From: JABDIP01 sp965212545
GTDB taxonomy: Bacteria > Pseudomonadota > Alphaproteobacteria > DSM-16000 > Inquilinaceae
Assembly (NCBI GenBank): GCA_965212545.1
Contig: CBDBVB010000020.1
Location: 129,117-193,116, forward strand
DNA: 64,000 nt
Direction: 5' to 3'
Part shown: positions 18,474 to 27,022 of the stretch, piece by piece
How positions within the stretch are numbered: the first letter of the stretch is position 1
Layout: every line of letters starts with the position of its first letter
The notes under the pieces: generated by a model
What the model saw: the letters and a program-made list of their open reading frames with translations, nothing else
What the model was told of the DNA's origin: nothing
Database searches by the model: none
Position numbers and translations under genes: made by a program

Positions 18474-19301
18474 ATGGTCGGGGGCAAGAACAGGGTCTGG
18501 GATATCGCCACGACGGCTTTGGTGATCTTGTCGGGGATCTTCATCCTGTTGCCGATCTTCTGGGTATTCCTGACCGCCTTCAAATCCGAAATCGACGTCT
18601 ACGAATTATCGCTGCTGTTCAAGCCCACGCTGAAGAACTTCAGGGAGATCTTCAGCAATCCGCAGTTCCAGCTCGGCGGCGCGCTTGTCAGCTCGCTGAT
18701 CGTCTCCTTCTCGACCATCGCGATCGCGATCCCCATATCCACGATCGGCGCGTATGGTTTTGTCCGTTTCCGGATGACCGGCGGCCGGCTTGCCTTCTTC
18801 TCCGTCCTGGCCACCCAGTTCGTGCCGGCGGTCGTGATCATCATCCCGTTCTTCCTGCTGGCCCGCGATCTCGGCATGCTCGACCGGCATGTCACGCTGA
18901 TCGTCATCAACCTGGCGATCGTCACGCCGTTCGCGATCTGGATGATCATGGGTTTCATCGAGGGCATCCCGCTCGATACGGAGGAATCGGCGATGGTCGA
19001 CGGGGCCGGCCGCTGGCGGGTGATCTGGGACATCGTGATCCCGATGGCGGCGCCCGGGATCATCACCGCGGCGATCTTCTCCTTCATCCTGTCGTGGAAC
19101 GAGTTCCTGTTCGCGCTGATGATCTCCCAGCAGGATCTGCGCACCTGGCCGATCACCCTGGCGCTGTTCTCCGACGAGCAGGGGGTGCGCTGGGAATACC
19201 TGTCGGCCGCCGGGGTGATCGCCATGGCGCCGATGTTCGTCCTGGCGCTGCTCATCCAGAAGCACTTCGTCAAGGGCATGACAATGGGGGCGGTGCGCTG
19301 A
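18474..19301 (+). CDS. Sugar ABC transporter permease (MalG/UgpE type)
   Basis: A 275-residue permease with about six helices and EAA-loop DTEESAMVDGAGRWRVIWDI. The ATG at 18474 is chosen because the first membrane helix follows it immediately; the frame is open upstream within the previous gene. TGATG overlap with the ATPase gene indicates coupled translation. Confidence 0.88.
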   Translation: MVGGKNRVWDIATTALVILSGIFILLPIFWVFLTAFKSEIDVYELSLLFKPTLKNFREIFSNPQFQLGGALVSSLIVSFSTIAIAIPISTIGAYGFVRFRMTGGRLAFFSVLATQFVPAVVIIIPFFLLARDLGMLDRHVTLIVINLAIVTPFAIWMIMGFIEGIPLDTEESAMVDGAGRWRVIWDIVIPMAAPGIITAAIFSFILSWNEFLFALMISQQDLRTWPITLALFSDEQGVRWEYLSAAGVIAMAPMFVLALLIQKHFVKGMTMGAVR

Positions 19302-20362
19302 TGTCATCGATCCGGTTCGACCACATCGACAAGCATTACGGCTCCTTCCATGCCGTGAAGGACTTCCACCTTGAGGTCCCGGAGGGCGAGTTCCTGGTCC
19401 TGCTCGGGCCCTCGGGCTGCGGCAAGACCACGACCATGCGCATGGTCGCCGGGCTGGAAGAGATCACCGCCGGTGACCTGCTGTTCGATGATCAGCGGGT
19501 CAACGAACTGCTGCCCAAGGATCGCGACATCGCGATGGTGTTCCAGAACTACGGTCTCTACCCGCATATGACGATCAAGGACAACATCTCCTACCCGCTG
19601 CGCCTGCGTGGCACGCCCATGGCCGAGCGCGACGCGCGGGTGGCGCGGGCGGCAAAGCGGGTGGAGCTGACCGAGCTGCTGGAGCGGCGTCCCAAGGCGC
19701 TGTCCGGCGGGCAGCGCCAGCGCGTTGCCCTGGCCCGGGCGCTGGTGCGCGAGCCGCGGGTCTTCCTGATGGACGAACCTTTGTCGAATCTGGACGCCAA
19801 GCTGCGGGTCACCATGCGGGCGGAGTTGAAGCACCTGCATCACGAGCTCGGCGTGACCACGATCTATGTCACCCACGACCAGATCGAGGCGATGACCCTT
19901 GCCGACCGGGTGGTGGTGATGAGCGATGGCGAGATCATGCAGGTCGGAACGCCGGAGCAGATCTACAACGAGCCCGCCAATCTGTTCGTCGCCGGCTTCA
20001 TCGGCTCGCCCGCCATGAACCTCATTCATGGCGCGATCACCGATGGCGATTTCGTGGCGCCGGGTGTGCATGTGCCGGGTATCGCCTCCGGCTCGCGCGA
20101 CACGGTCGTATTGGGCGCGCGGTGCGAGGATCTGAGGCTGTGCGCGCCGGACAATGGCGCGCATCTGTCAGGCCCGCTGTTCTCGCTGGAACTGTTGGGC
20201 GAAACGACCCAGGCGACGGTCAGGCTTCCCAACCGGGATTCGGTGGTCATCAAGGGGTCGAAGGACTACCGCGAGGCGATCGACACGCCGATCGGGGTGC
20301 AGTTCGACGTCGACAAGACGTACTTCTTCGATGGCCACAATCAGCAGCGGATCAGCCCGTAA
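19301..20362 (+). CDS. Sugar ABC transporter ATP-binding protein (MalK/UgpC type)
   Basis: A 353-residue ATPase closely related to the one at 5892. It has Walker A GPSGCGKTTT, signature LSGGQRQRVALARA, Walker B VFLMDEPLSNLDAK and H-loop VTHDQIEAM, then the TOBE-like regulatory domain. It completes importer 2. Having its own ATPase means importer 2 does not depend on importer 1. It is followed 16 bp later by the MetE-like gene. Confidence 0.92.
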   Translation: MSSIRFDHIDKHYGSFHAVKDFHLEVPEGEFLVLLGPSGCGKTTTMRMVAGLEEITAGDLLFDDQRVNELLPKDRDIAMVFQNYGLYPHMTIKDNISYPLRLRGTPMAERDARVARAAKRVELTELLERRPKALSGGQRQRVALARALVREPRVFLMDEPLSNLDAKLRVTMRAELKHLHHELGVTTIYVTHDQIEAMTLADRVVVMSDGEIMQVGTPEQIYNEPANLFVAGFIGSPAMNLIHGAITDGDFVAPGVHVPGIASGSRDTVVLGARCEDLRLCAPDNGAHLSGPLFSLELLGETTQATVRLPNRDSVVIKGSKDYREAIDTPIGVQFDVDKTYFFDGHNQQRISP

Positions 20363-20378
20363 AACCTGGGACCTTCAG

Positions 20379-21512
20379 ATGACGAAAATCCTCACCACCC
20401 ATGTCGGATCGCTGCCGCGCAGCCAGCGGGCCGTGGATTTCATCTTCGCGCGGGAACGCGGCGAGGCCTTCGATCGGGACGCCTTCGCCACCTGCATGGC
20501 CGAGGAATGCGCCGAGACGGTCGCCAAGCAGGTTTCCGCCGGCATCGACATCGTCTCCGACGGCGAGACTTCCAAGATCTCATACGCGACCTATGTGAAG
20601 GACCGGTACACCGGGTTCTCCGGCGACAGCCCGCGCAACGCGCCGGCCGATCTGAAACTGTTTCCGAGTTTTCTGGAGCGGCTGGCCAGCGCCGGGGGCA
20701 CGCCGCAATACGCCCGGCCCTGTTGCACCGGGCCGGTTGCCGCCAGGGACGACGCCGACTTGCTGGCGGACATCGCGAACCTGAAGGCCGGCATAGCGGC
20801 GCATGGGGCTGGGCGCGGCTTCATGAACGCGGCGTCGCCGGGTGTCATCTCGCTGTTCCTGCCGAACCAGCATTACCCGACGCGGGAGGCGTATCTGGAG
20901 GCGCTGGGCGAGGCGATGAAAGGCGAGTACGAGGCAATCGTGGCCGCCGGCCTGGACCTGCAACTCGACTGCCCCGACCTTGCCCTGTCGCGCCATATGC
21001 TGTTCTCCGACCTCTCCGACGCCGAATTCGTCAAGATCGCCGAGAGCCATGTGCATGTGCTCAACCATGCCCTGCGGGATATCGATCCGGCACATGTCCG
21101 CGTCCATATCTGCTGGGGCAACTACGAAGGACCGCATGTCTGCGACGTCGATATGGACACGGTGTTCGGAACGCTGATGAAGACCCGGGCCCGCTATCTC
21201 CTGTTCGAAACATCCAATCCGCGTCATGGACATGAGTGGACCGTGTTCCGTGACCGCCGATCGGAGATTCCGGACGACAAGGTGCTGGTGCCCGGTGTGG
21301 TCGATACCACCACCAACTTCGTCGAACACCCGGAACTCGTGGCCCAACGCATCGAACGCTTCGTAGACATTGTCGGTGTGGAGCGTGTCGTCGCCGGATC
21401 CGACTGTGGCTTCGGAACCTTTGCCGGCTTTGGTGCCGTCGACCCAGCGATTGCCTATGCGAAGCTGGGGGCACTGGCGGAAGGCGCGGCGCTGGCCGGC
21501 GCGCGGGTGTGA
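20379..21512 (+). CDS. MetE C-terminal-domain-like zinc methyltransferase
   Basis: A 377-residue stand-alone version of the catalytic half of cobalamin-independent methionine synthase. The zinc site HxC is seen in VHICWGNYEGPH (about residue 243) and the distal Cys in GSDCGFGTF (about 340). Family knowledge: short homologues of this type include alkyl-transferases that use thiols other than homocysteine, such as epoxyalkane:coenzyme M transferase. It sits at the end of the importer 2 operon, coupled to an alpha/beta hydrolase, so a methyl- or alkyl-transfer step on the imported compound is more likely than methionine synthesis. That is inference. Confidence 0.78.
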   Translation: MTKILTTHVGSLPRSQRAVDFIFARERGEAFDRDAFATCMAEECAETVAKQVSAGIDIVSDGETSKISYATYVKDRYTGFSGDSPRNAPADLKLFPSFLERLASAGGTPQYARPCCTGPVAARDDADLLADIANLKAGIAAHGAGRGFMNAASPGVISLFLPNQHYPTREAYLEALGEAMKGEYEAIVAAGLDLQLDCPDLALSRHMLFSDLSDAEFVKIAESHVHVLNHALRDIDPAHVRVHICWGNYEGPHVCDVDMDTVFGTLMKTRARYLLFETSNPRHGHEWTVFRDRRSEIPDDKVLVPGVVDTTTNFVEHPELVAQRIERFVDIVGVERVVAGSDCGFGTFAGFGAVDPAIAYAKLGALAEGAALAGARV

Positions 21513-22210
21513 CGCCGCTCCTGCTGATCCCCGGAATGATGTGCGATGCGCGGGTCTTCGCACCGCAGATCGCGGCGCTGTCCGCCGGCCGGACCGTCGC
21601 GGTGGCGGAGATTACCGGTGCGGACACCATCGAGGCCCTGGCACGGCAAGTGTTGTTCGATGCGCCGCCGCGATTTGCGCTCGCCGGCTTGTCCATGGGC
21701 GGCATCGTCGGCATGGAGATCCTCCGACAGGCCCCGGACCGGGTCGAGCGCGTGGCGTTCATGGACACCAACCACCGCTCGGAAACCCCCGACCGTCAGG
21801 CGCTGCGTCGGCCGCAGGTGGAGCGCGTGTTCGGCGGCGCGCTGCGCCAGGTCCTGATCGAAGAGATGAAGCCGCTCTATCTGGCGCCGGAGAACCGGAG
21901 CGACGAAGGCATTCTCAACTGTGCCCTCGATATGGCGATCGCCCTCGGTCCGGACGTCTTCGCCCGACAGTCCGAAGCGCTGCGGACGCGGCCGGACCAG
22001 CGCGCGACCTTGCGCGCGACACGGATACCGTCGCTGGTCCTCTGCGGCGAGCACGATTCACTCTGCCCGGTCGAGCGCCATCGCGAGATGGCCGAGTCGA
22101 TGCCCCGGAGCCGGCTTGAGATCATCGCCGGCGCCGGCCATCTTTCCACCTTGGAACGGCCGGTCGAAACGAACGAGGCGCTACGCCGCTGGCTCGACGC
22201 AGAGCCCTAG
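21509..22210 (+). CDS. Alpha/beta hydrolase
   Basis: A 233-residue alpha/beta hydrolase with nucleophile elbow GLSMGG (about residue 68), acid region GEHDSLCP and catalytic His in GAGHLST. It starts at a GTG overlapping the previous stop (GTGA), so translation is coupled. Probable soluble esterase or lactonase acting on a pathway ester. It is the last gene before a bidirectional terminator. Confidence 0.85.
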   Translation: MTPLLLIPGMMCDARVFAPQIAALSAGRTVAVAEITGADTIEALARQVLFDAPPRFALAGLSMGGIVGMEILRQAPDRVERVAFMDTNHRSETPDRQALRRPQVERVFGGALRQVLIEEMKPLYLAPENRSDEGILNCALDMAIALGPDVFARQSEALRTRPDQRATLRATRIPSLVLCGEHDSLCPVERHREMAESMPRSRLEIIAGAGHLSTLERPVETNEALRRWLDAEP

Positions 22211-22283
22211 CAGTCAGCCGGGAGAGGCTACTCGGGCCAGAGCGCGCGATGGGCGATGGACGACGACCTGAACAGACGGAATT

Positions 22284-22324
22284 GACCCACGCCGTCCTTC
22301 GGCTGAGGAAGGTTGGCGTGGGTC
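22284..22324. terminator. Bidirectional hairpin terminator between convergent genes
   Basis: GACCCACGCC (22284-22293) pairs perfectly with GGCGTGGGTC (22315-22324). Between them CCTTC and GAAGG extend the structure. It lies between convergent genes ending at 22210 and 22346, marking the border between the catabolic locus and the island to its right. Confidence 0.7.
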
Positions 22325-22345
22325 GTTTGGCGCTTGCGCCGCCAT

Positions 22346-23281
22346 TCAGCACTTCAACTCGACCTCGGATTCCTGGCGCAGTTGACGTTCGGCGTTGATC
22401 AGGCAGTTGCGCGCCGCGTCGATGCTGGCGATGGCCAGGGTGATCTCCTCAAGACGCATCTCGATAGACGGGAAACTGTCGCTGAGCGGTGTGATGCCGC
22501 TGCGCATGTCGTAGCCCGTCCTTGTCGGGGCGGCGACGATGGTTTCCAGGACCTGCCGGGTTTCCTCCATCGGCTCGACATCGAGCTCCTGTCGCAGAAG
22601 CTGGGCGCAATTCGCGTATTGCTTCAGCGCCGCCGGCCGATTGCCCAGGCCGTTGTGGCAGCTCATGACCGCCCGCTGCACGTGTTCCATGAACGGGTCG
22701 ATCGACAGGATCCTCTGGCCGATCGACAGCGCGTTGGCCCAATACTCCTGCGCCATATTGCACTGCATGAGAAACTCCAGGCCGCCGAGCTGACGCGCCT
22801 GGAGCGTGTCACGCTGCATCAGGCACCAATCGTCATACACTCCCTCCAAGAGCTCGCCGCGATACAGCGACACCGCTTCGGAGACCTCGTCGATCAGTTG
22901 CCGGTCGGCGGTGGCCGGATCGATGCGGTCGATCTGGCCGGTCGCGGTCTCGAAGCGCTCGACATCGACCCAGTGCGGCGCATCCATGTTGAAGCCGACG
23001 GTGTCGGAATCGCTGATCAGATAGGTGTCCGGGTCGGCGCCGCCATCCTTCAGCAGATTGCCGATGCGCCACAGATCGGTGCTGAGCGCCCGTCGCGCCC
23101 TGGCCTCCGGCAAGTCGCCCCAGAAGACGTCGGCCAGCAGTTCTCGGGAGAACAGTTTGCCCTTGCCGAGGACGAGATAGGCGAAAAGAGCCTTGGATTT
23201 CTTGGTCGCGAAGCCGCCGAGGCGCTTGCTGCCCAGATGGAGTTCTACGTTGCCCAGCAGGTAAATTCTTAGCGTCTGCAT
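22346..23281 (-). CDS. BTAD-domain (SARP-like) transcriptional regulator, copy A
   Basis: A 311-residue protein. Residues about 1-95 form an OmpR-type winged helix (LRIYLLGNVELHLGSKRL; LLADVFWGD; ARRALSTDLWRIG). Residues about 100-245 form the bacterial transcriptional activation domain with TPR-like helices. A short tail ends ...EVELKC. Family knowledge: BTAD regulators activate secondary-metabolism or stress operons. It is last in the operon small protein, trypsin-fold protein, BTAD, 15 bp after its neighbour. Copy B at 30517 is almost identical in the first two thirds and differs mainly in the last 60 residues. Confidence 0.85.
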   Translation of the reverse strand: MQTLRIYLLGNVELHLGSKRLGGFATKKSKALFAYLVLGKGKLFSRELLADVFWGDLPEARARRALSTDLWRIGNLLKDGGADPDTYLISDSDTVGFNMDAPHWVDVERFETATGQIDRIDPATADRQLIDEVSEAVSLYRGELLEGVYDDWCLMQRDTLQARQLGGLEFLMQCNMAQEYWANALSIGQRILSIDPFMEHVQRAVMSCHNGLGNRPAALKQYANCAQLLRQELDVEPMEETRQVLETIVAAPTRTGYDMRSGITPLSDSFPSIEMRLEEITLAIASIDAARNCLINAERQLRQESEVELKC

Positions 23282-23296
23282 GATCCTGTACCAATA

Positions 23297-24355
23297 TCAA
23301 GAGAGGTCGGGAATGCCCCATGCGCGACGTGCGGGACTTTGTTCCGCATCGTTGTCCGCCGGCGCGATGTCGCGTAGCCGCGCCAGCGGCAACACGGCAG
23401 CCGGGCTTGGTGCCCGGTCGTTCATTGCCGCTTCCGAGATGTCTTCGTGTACCCAGGTCTGAATCATGTCGAAGATCTCTGGAATGATCCTGGGGGCGGA
23501 GTTTGCCGCCAGGTCCAGGTTGAAGGGGGTGCCGCCGGTGCCGTAGGCCTGCACCGCGACGACGACCGGCGGTGCGCTCGGCGTGCGATGGATCCACACC
23601 GGCGCGCCGGCCTGCGCGCCATGGGTGTCGATGTCGTAGACCACCCGGTGGTCGCCGACATGGAGGATGCGGTTGGCGAGGAAGTACTGTTCGGTGCCGT
23701 CGCCGCGGTCGGCCGGGTAGCCGCTGATATTGACCCGGGCGGAGAGCAGCTCCGCCGGTGTCAGGGCGGCGAGGCCGAACCATCCGACGAGTTCTCCGAG
23801 CGGCCGGTCGAGTTGGATGCAGCCGATGTCGAAATCCGGGTCGGCGTTCTGCACCCAGCGGTCGATGGCGGCGAACCGGGTCGCCTGGAAGCGGCTGAAG
23901 GGCAGGGCGGAGCGGTTGCGCCCGGCGCTGACCTCGATGGTGTCGGCCCAGCCGCCATGGAAGCCCTGATGGTGGACGTGATGTCCGGCTGTGATGATGG
24001 TGCGCGGTCCGGCGAGCCATCCGGTGCCGGTGGCCACCGCGCCGGTCGGGGAGCGCATGCGCAGGGCGCAGATCATGCGCCAGGGCGGCAGTTCGGTGTC
24101 AAGGACGCGCTGCCGGTCGTCGGCGCCGACGGTGCTCTCGAAGGCGCCCATCTTGACGGCGCTGACGCGCCTGTGCATCGGCTCGGGGCATTTGCCTGCG
24201 ACCAGGTAGTCGGCGGCGGCGCGCGACCTCTCGACCGGCGCGGTGCCGCGGCGTCCGACCCTCTCACGGTCCTCGGACCGCGCCGCCGCCGGCTCGCCGG
24301 CCTCGGATCTGGGCTTGCTGATCGGCGTCAGGCTGATGATCTCGTTGTGGTCCAT
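23297..24355 (-). CDS. Trypsin-fold protein lacking the catalytic serine, copy A
   Basis: A 352-residue V8/trypsin-like protein without a signal peptide. The His motif TAGHHV (about 123) and Asp motif DFDIGCIQL (about 173) are present. The nucleophile motif reads GAQAGAPVW instead of GxQSGxPVW, so the Ser is Ala (codon 23609-23611). It is probably a non-cleaving binding or scaffold protein. The N-terminal 80 residues are charged and low-complexity. A C-terminal extension of about 45 residues ends AEQSPARRAWGIPDLS. GGAG precedes the ATG. Copy B at 31860 has the same Ala and lacks the in-frame tail. Confidence 0.82.
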   Translation of the reverse strand: MDHNEIISLTPISKPRSEAGEPAAARSEDRERVGRRGTAPVERSRAAADYLVAGKCPEPMHRRVSAVKMGAFESTVGADDRQRVLDTELPPWRMICALRMRSPTGAVATGTGWLAGPRTIITAGHHVHHQGFHGGWADTIEVSAGRNRSALPFSRFQATRFAAIDRWVQNADPDFDIGCIQLDRPLGELVGWFGLAALTPAELLSARVNISGYPADRGDGTEQYFLANRILHVGDHRVVYDIDTHGAQAGAPVWIHRTPSAPPVVVAVQAYGTGGTPFNLDLAANSAPRIIPEIFDMIQTWVHEDISEAAMNDRAPSPAAVLPLARLRDIAPADNDAEQSPARRAWGIPDLS

Positions 24356-24415
24356 TGGTCGCTCCGATCGAGCATTCGCACGGTTGCCTGGCGTGCCGGC
24401 GGCCTTGCCGCCCTG

Positions 24416-24889
24416 CTAATGAATCTCGGCCGCCAACTGCGGCTGGCGCACATAGGTCTCTTCCCAGGCCGGCTGCAAAAGCCGCTTCAGCGCAAGGGCT
24501 GCAACCACCGATGCAATCGCCGGCGCGACGCCAAGTGTGGCGGTGAGCACGGATACGATGCGGTTTGCCGAAGCAGCGTCGACCCGATCGAACCCATTAC
24601 GGCCTGGCTTGCTGTCGCCATTTCGGGAGTCGTTGGACGGCACGGAATGCAGCTGGCGGTGCAGACGCCTGAATATCCAGCCGCCGAACTCGCCCAGATC
24701 GTCCCAGGCCCGCTCCAGCGCCGCCGCTTCCGGCACCGATCTCTCCACGCTGCTGGCCGCCGCCGGATACATGGCGAAGGTCCTTGCCCTGAGACCGATC
24801 TCCCGCAGGAGCTGTTCCTCGGACATTTCGGCGGCCATCTGCTCGGCCACGCTGGTCAGTGTGTTCTGTTCTTCTGGCGTCAGGTTCAT
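24416..24889 (-). CDS. Small conserved protein with C-terminal hydrophobic segment, copy A
   Basis: A 157-residue protein that I do not recognise. Residues 1-90 are helical and rich in Glu and Ala (SVAEQMAAEMSEEQLLREIG; WDDLGEFGGWIFRRLHRQL). Residues about 112-138 form a strongly hydrophobic stretch (IVSVLTATLGVAP, VVAALALKRLL) that could be a membrane helix. It has a good site GAGGAGAAG before the ATG. It is the first gene of module A and has a homologue in the same position in module B (32884), about 80-85 percent alike at DNA level over the stretch I compared. The conserved position suggests it works with the trypsin-fold protein. Confidence 0.7.
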   Translation of the reverse strand: MNLTPEEQNTLTSVAEQMAAEMSEEQLLREIGLRARTFAMYPAAASSVERSVPEAAALERAWDDLGEFGGWIFRRLHRQLHSVPSNDSRNGDSKPGRNGFDRVDAASANRIVSVLTATLGVAPAIASVVAALALKRLLQPAWEETYVRQPQLAAEIH

Positions 24890-25046
24890 CGGTCTTCTCC
24901 TCTGCTGGCGATGCGCGGCGTACTACGCCGCTGGCGCTTGGCCTCTGTTGTTGTTGTCGATCCGGCTTGGCCGTTCGGCGCACATCATGTTGCGTGCCGT
25001 CCCTTTTTCATCTGAATGCAGTTTTCAGGAATTCGCGCCGGGTGGA

Positions 25047-25062
25047 TGTGGGAATTCCCACA
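25047..25062. promoter_or_regulatory. 16-bp perfect palindrome upstream of module A, possible Crp-type site
   Basis: TGTGGGAATTCCCACA is a perfect palindrome of form TGTGG-N6-CCACA, close to the Crp consensus TGTGA-N6-TCACA. It lies in the 267-bp gap (24890-25156) between the Crp-type gene and module A, about 158 bp before the first module A start. The rest of that gap shows nothing else I can name. Confidence 0.5.
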
Positions 25063-25156
25063 CACCTTGAAGTGCCGCTCCGCCTGGGCGGACGGGCCTG
25101 GTAGTCGTGAATTGGTTTGGGTGGCCGGTGCCGATTTCGCGTGAAAAGAAAATCCG

Positions 25157-25873
25157 CTAGTCGGTGATTTCCTCGGCCAGCCTTTCAAGCGCCCTGATGT
25201 CGGCCACGATCAGTTTCCCAGGGGACCGCTCAAGCAGCCCGGCGCGGGCGAGCTTGCTGATCTCCCTGGTGACCGCCTCACGATGTGTGTTGACCCGACT
25301 GGCGATCTCCGCGTGGGTCGGGGCCGGCGACACAGTCGCCGTGTTCCCATCCGGCCCCGCCCGGCGGGCGAGGCGCAGGATCTCGGCCTGGATGCGATTT
25401 CCAACCGCATGTGCGCTGAACTGATAAACGCGTGCCGACAAATCCCGCACCAGACCGCACAGATAGATCAGCGTTGCGGCGTTTACGGCGGGGAAGTCGT
25501 TGAGCAGCGCCCAGAATTGCGACGTCGAGACGCGGCCGACATGGGCATTCGTCTTGGCGCATGCATTGGCCGACCGGGGCTGGCCGTCAATAGCCGCCAG
25601 TTCTCCAAACATGTCGCCCGGTCCAAGATCCCGGAATGTCACTTCCTTCCCGGCCGCTGAATAGACAGTAATACGCACGAACCCGGACAAGATAAAATAG
25701 ACGCCGTCGTCTTCTTCATATTGTCCGAATATTTCCTCTTCTTTTGTGTATCCATTGAATGTCAGTCGATTTGCAATATCCAAGAGATCCGGATCGTCGA
25801 GACTCTTGAAGATCGTCAGCGCTCGCAAGTCGCTGGGGACAACACTTCTGCCTTGTGGATGCGGGGCGACCAT
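25157..25873 (-). CDS. Crp/Fnr-family transcriptional regulator
   Basis: A 238-residue regulator. The cyclic-nucleotide-binding beta-roll carries FGELAAIDGQPRSA (about 87-100), including the Glu and Arg-Ser that contact cAMP in Crp proteins. Then comes the long dimer helix and a helix-turn-helix THAEIASRVNTHREAVTREI (about 188-207). There is no N-terminal Cys cluster, so it is not an Fnr oxygen sensor. AGGAAT precedes the ATG. It lies upstream of module A on the same strand and near a class III adenylate cyclase, which suggests cAMP control of the island. Confidence 0.88.
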   Translation of the reverse strand: MVAPHPQGRSVVPSDLRALTIFKSLDDPDLLDIANRLTFNGYTKEEEIFGQYEEDDGVYFILSGFVRITVYSAAGKEVTFRDLGPGDMFGELAAIDGQPRSANACAKTNAHVGRVSTSQFWALLNDFPAVNAATLIYLCGLVRDLSARVYQFSAHAVGNRIQAEILRLARRAGPDGNTATVSPAPTHAEIASRVNTHREAVTREISKLARAGLLERSPGKLIVADIRALERLAEEITD

Positions 25874-26098
25874 CTATTCCTGCGCGTGCGGCGTTAAGTC
25901 CCTAGCATAGCGTTCCAATCCGGGCGGGCAATCGCTGAGCGCCGTGGTCCCGCAGTTGAACGGACGTTTTTTATCGATTACCCGATGGACGTTCGAGACC
26001 TTGTGGCCTGGCTCGAGCGAAGTGTCGATGCGATCCGTAGCCGTATGGGTCTGTTTTTGTTATATCTGACTCGCGTAATCGTATTTCGGGGGCGGGAA

Positions 26099-27019
26099 AT
26101 GAAAATTCCATTCAGCGGCATCGTGGCTATTGTCGCCGCACTGACACTTTCAGCATGCGAGTCCAGACAACGGCAGGCGCCGATCGAGGATTTTGCATCG
26201 TGGACGGATATCGTCCCGCAGAAGACGCTTATTCAGATATCACCGGAATCCGGGCCGGTGGACCTCAATTCCGTGCTTTCCAACGAAGCGGATCTGAGAA
26301 GCGCGCTCGACAATCTCTTTCCGGTGGCTTCGAACATCGACAATTTGCGCGAGCGGATCGAATTCATCCGGGGCGCGAAAAGCGGTGCCGACCGGGAGCG
26401 GTTCGAATTGCTCAACGGGCTCGGCGGAATTATTGCCCATGCATTCCTCAATGCCGCCGAGGCAACGCTCGACGAAGGCGGCAGATTCGACCCGTCGAAA
26501 CGAGTCTTTGAATTCGTCTACGGGCAAATCGACGAATATGCGTTCAACGAGCGGGCCGGCACCGGTCGGATCGTGGACACGACCTATTTCACGACGGTTA
26601 CAGTTCCGCTTGGCATCGGGCCGATCATCTCAGAGACCGAGTCCTATCGCTGGACCATTTCGGTCGAGGAGGGCGGTTTCTCGGTCGTGCCCAAGAGTAG
26701 TGCTGATCCAGATGATCCCTTCCCGGGAACACTGGATTTCGATGAGGCGATGCTGGACCGGATCGAATTGCTCGGTTTCGAATACAAGCTATGGGCCAAG
26801 GGAACGGCGATCGCCATCGATTTGATTGAGTTCAAGGGGGAGGGCGATCCGAACTATGTCGCCGTGCCAGCGAGCGATTCGAGATACCGGAGGACGGCCG
26901 AGAACTGCATCGACATGCTGTTCGTCAATCGTCCGCCGGCGATCCTCGGAGAATTGAGGCCGCCGCTTTATTGCCTTGGGCGCTGCGAGAACCCGATGCT
27001 GATCAATACCGGTATCTGA
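26099..27019 (+). CDS. Probable lipoprotein of unknown function
   Basis: A 306-residue protein. The ATG at 26099 gives a clean signal peptide ending LTLSAC, a lipobox with the Cys at residue about 19; GGGGCGGG precedes it. An upstream start at 25985 would bury the signal, so it is rejected. The mature part is acidic, without a motif I recognise. A pair of Cys near the C-terminus (LYCLGRCEN) could form a disulfide. It converges on the cyclase gene with only 3 bp between stops and diverges from the Crp-type gene. Confidence 0.72.
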   Translation: MKIPFSGIVAIVAALTLSACESRQRQAPIEDFASWTDIVPQKTLIQISPESGPVDLNSVLSNEADLRSALDNLFPVASNIDNLRERIEFIRGAKSGADRERFELLNGLGGIIAHAFLNAAEATLDEGGRFDPSKRVFEFVYGQIDEYAFNERAGTGRIVDTTYFTTVTVPLGIGPIISETESYRWTISVEEGGFSVVPKSSADPDDPFPGTLDFDEAMLDRIELLGFEYKLWAKGTAIAIDLIEFKGEGDPNYVAVPASDSRYRRTAENCIDMLFVNRPPAILGELRPPLYCLGRCENPMLINTGI

Positions 27020-27022
27020 ATA

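Larger units (their letters stand above)
22346..24889 (-). repeat. Module copy A of a duplicated three-gene segment
   Basis: Small protein, serine-less trypsin and BTAD regulator, repeated at 30517-33357 in the same orientation. The trypsin part (about 23443-24340 here) and the start of the BTAD gene match copy B almost base for base. The small-protein genes and the BTAD ends are clearly diverged. Confidence 0.85.

Noticed and set aside
22313..23272. Plus-strand open frame opposite the BTAD gene, repeated opposite copy B
   Set aside because: It is open in both copies only because the DNA is nearly identical. The minus-strand BTAD proteins have clear winged-helix and activation domains.
23447..25015. 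Long plus-strand open frame opposite the serine-less trypsin gene, also present opposite copy B
   Set aside because: Gly/Ala/Asp-rich without motifs. Its apparent conservation follows from the DNA identity of the two modules.
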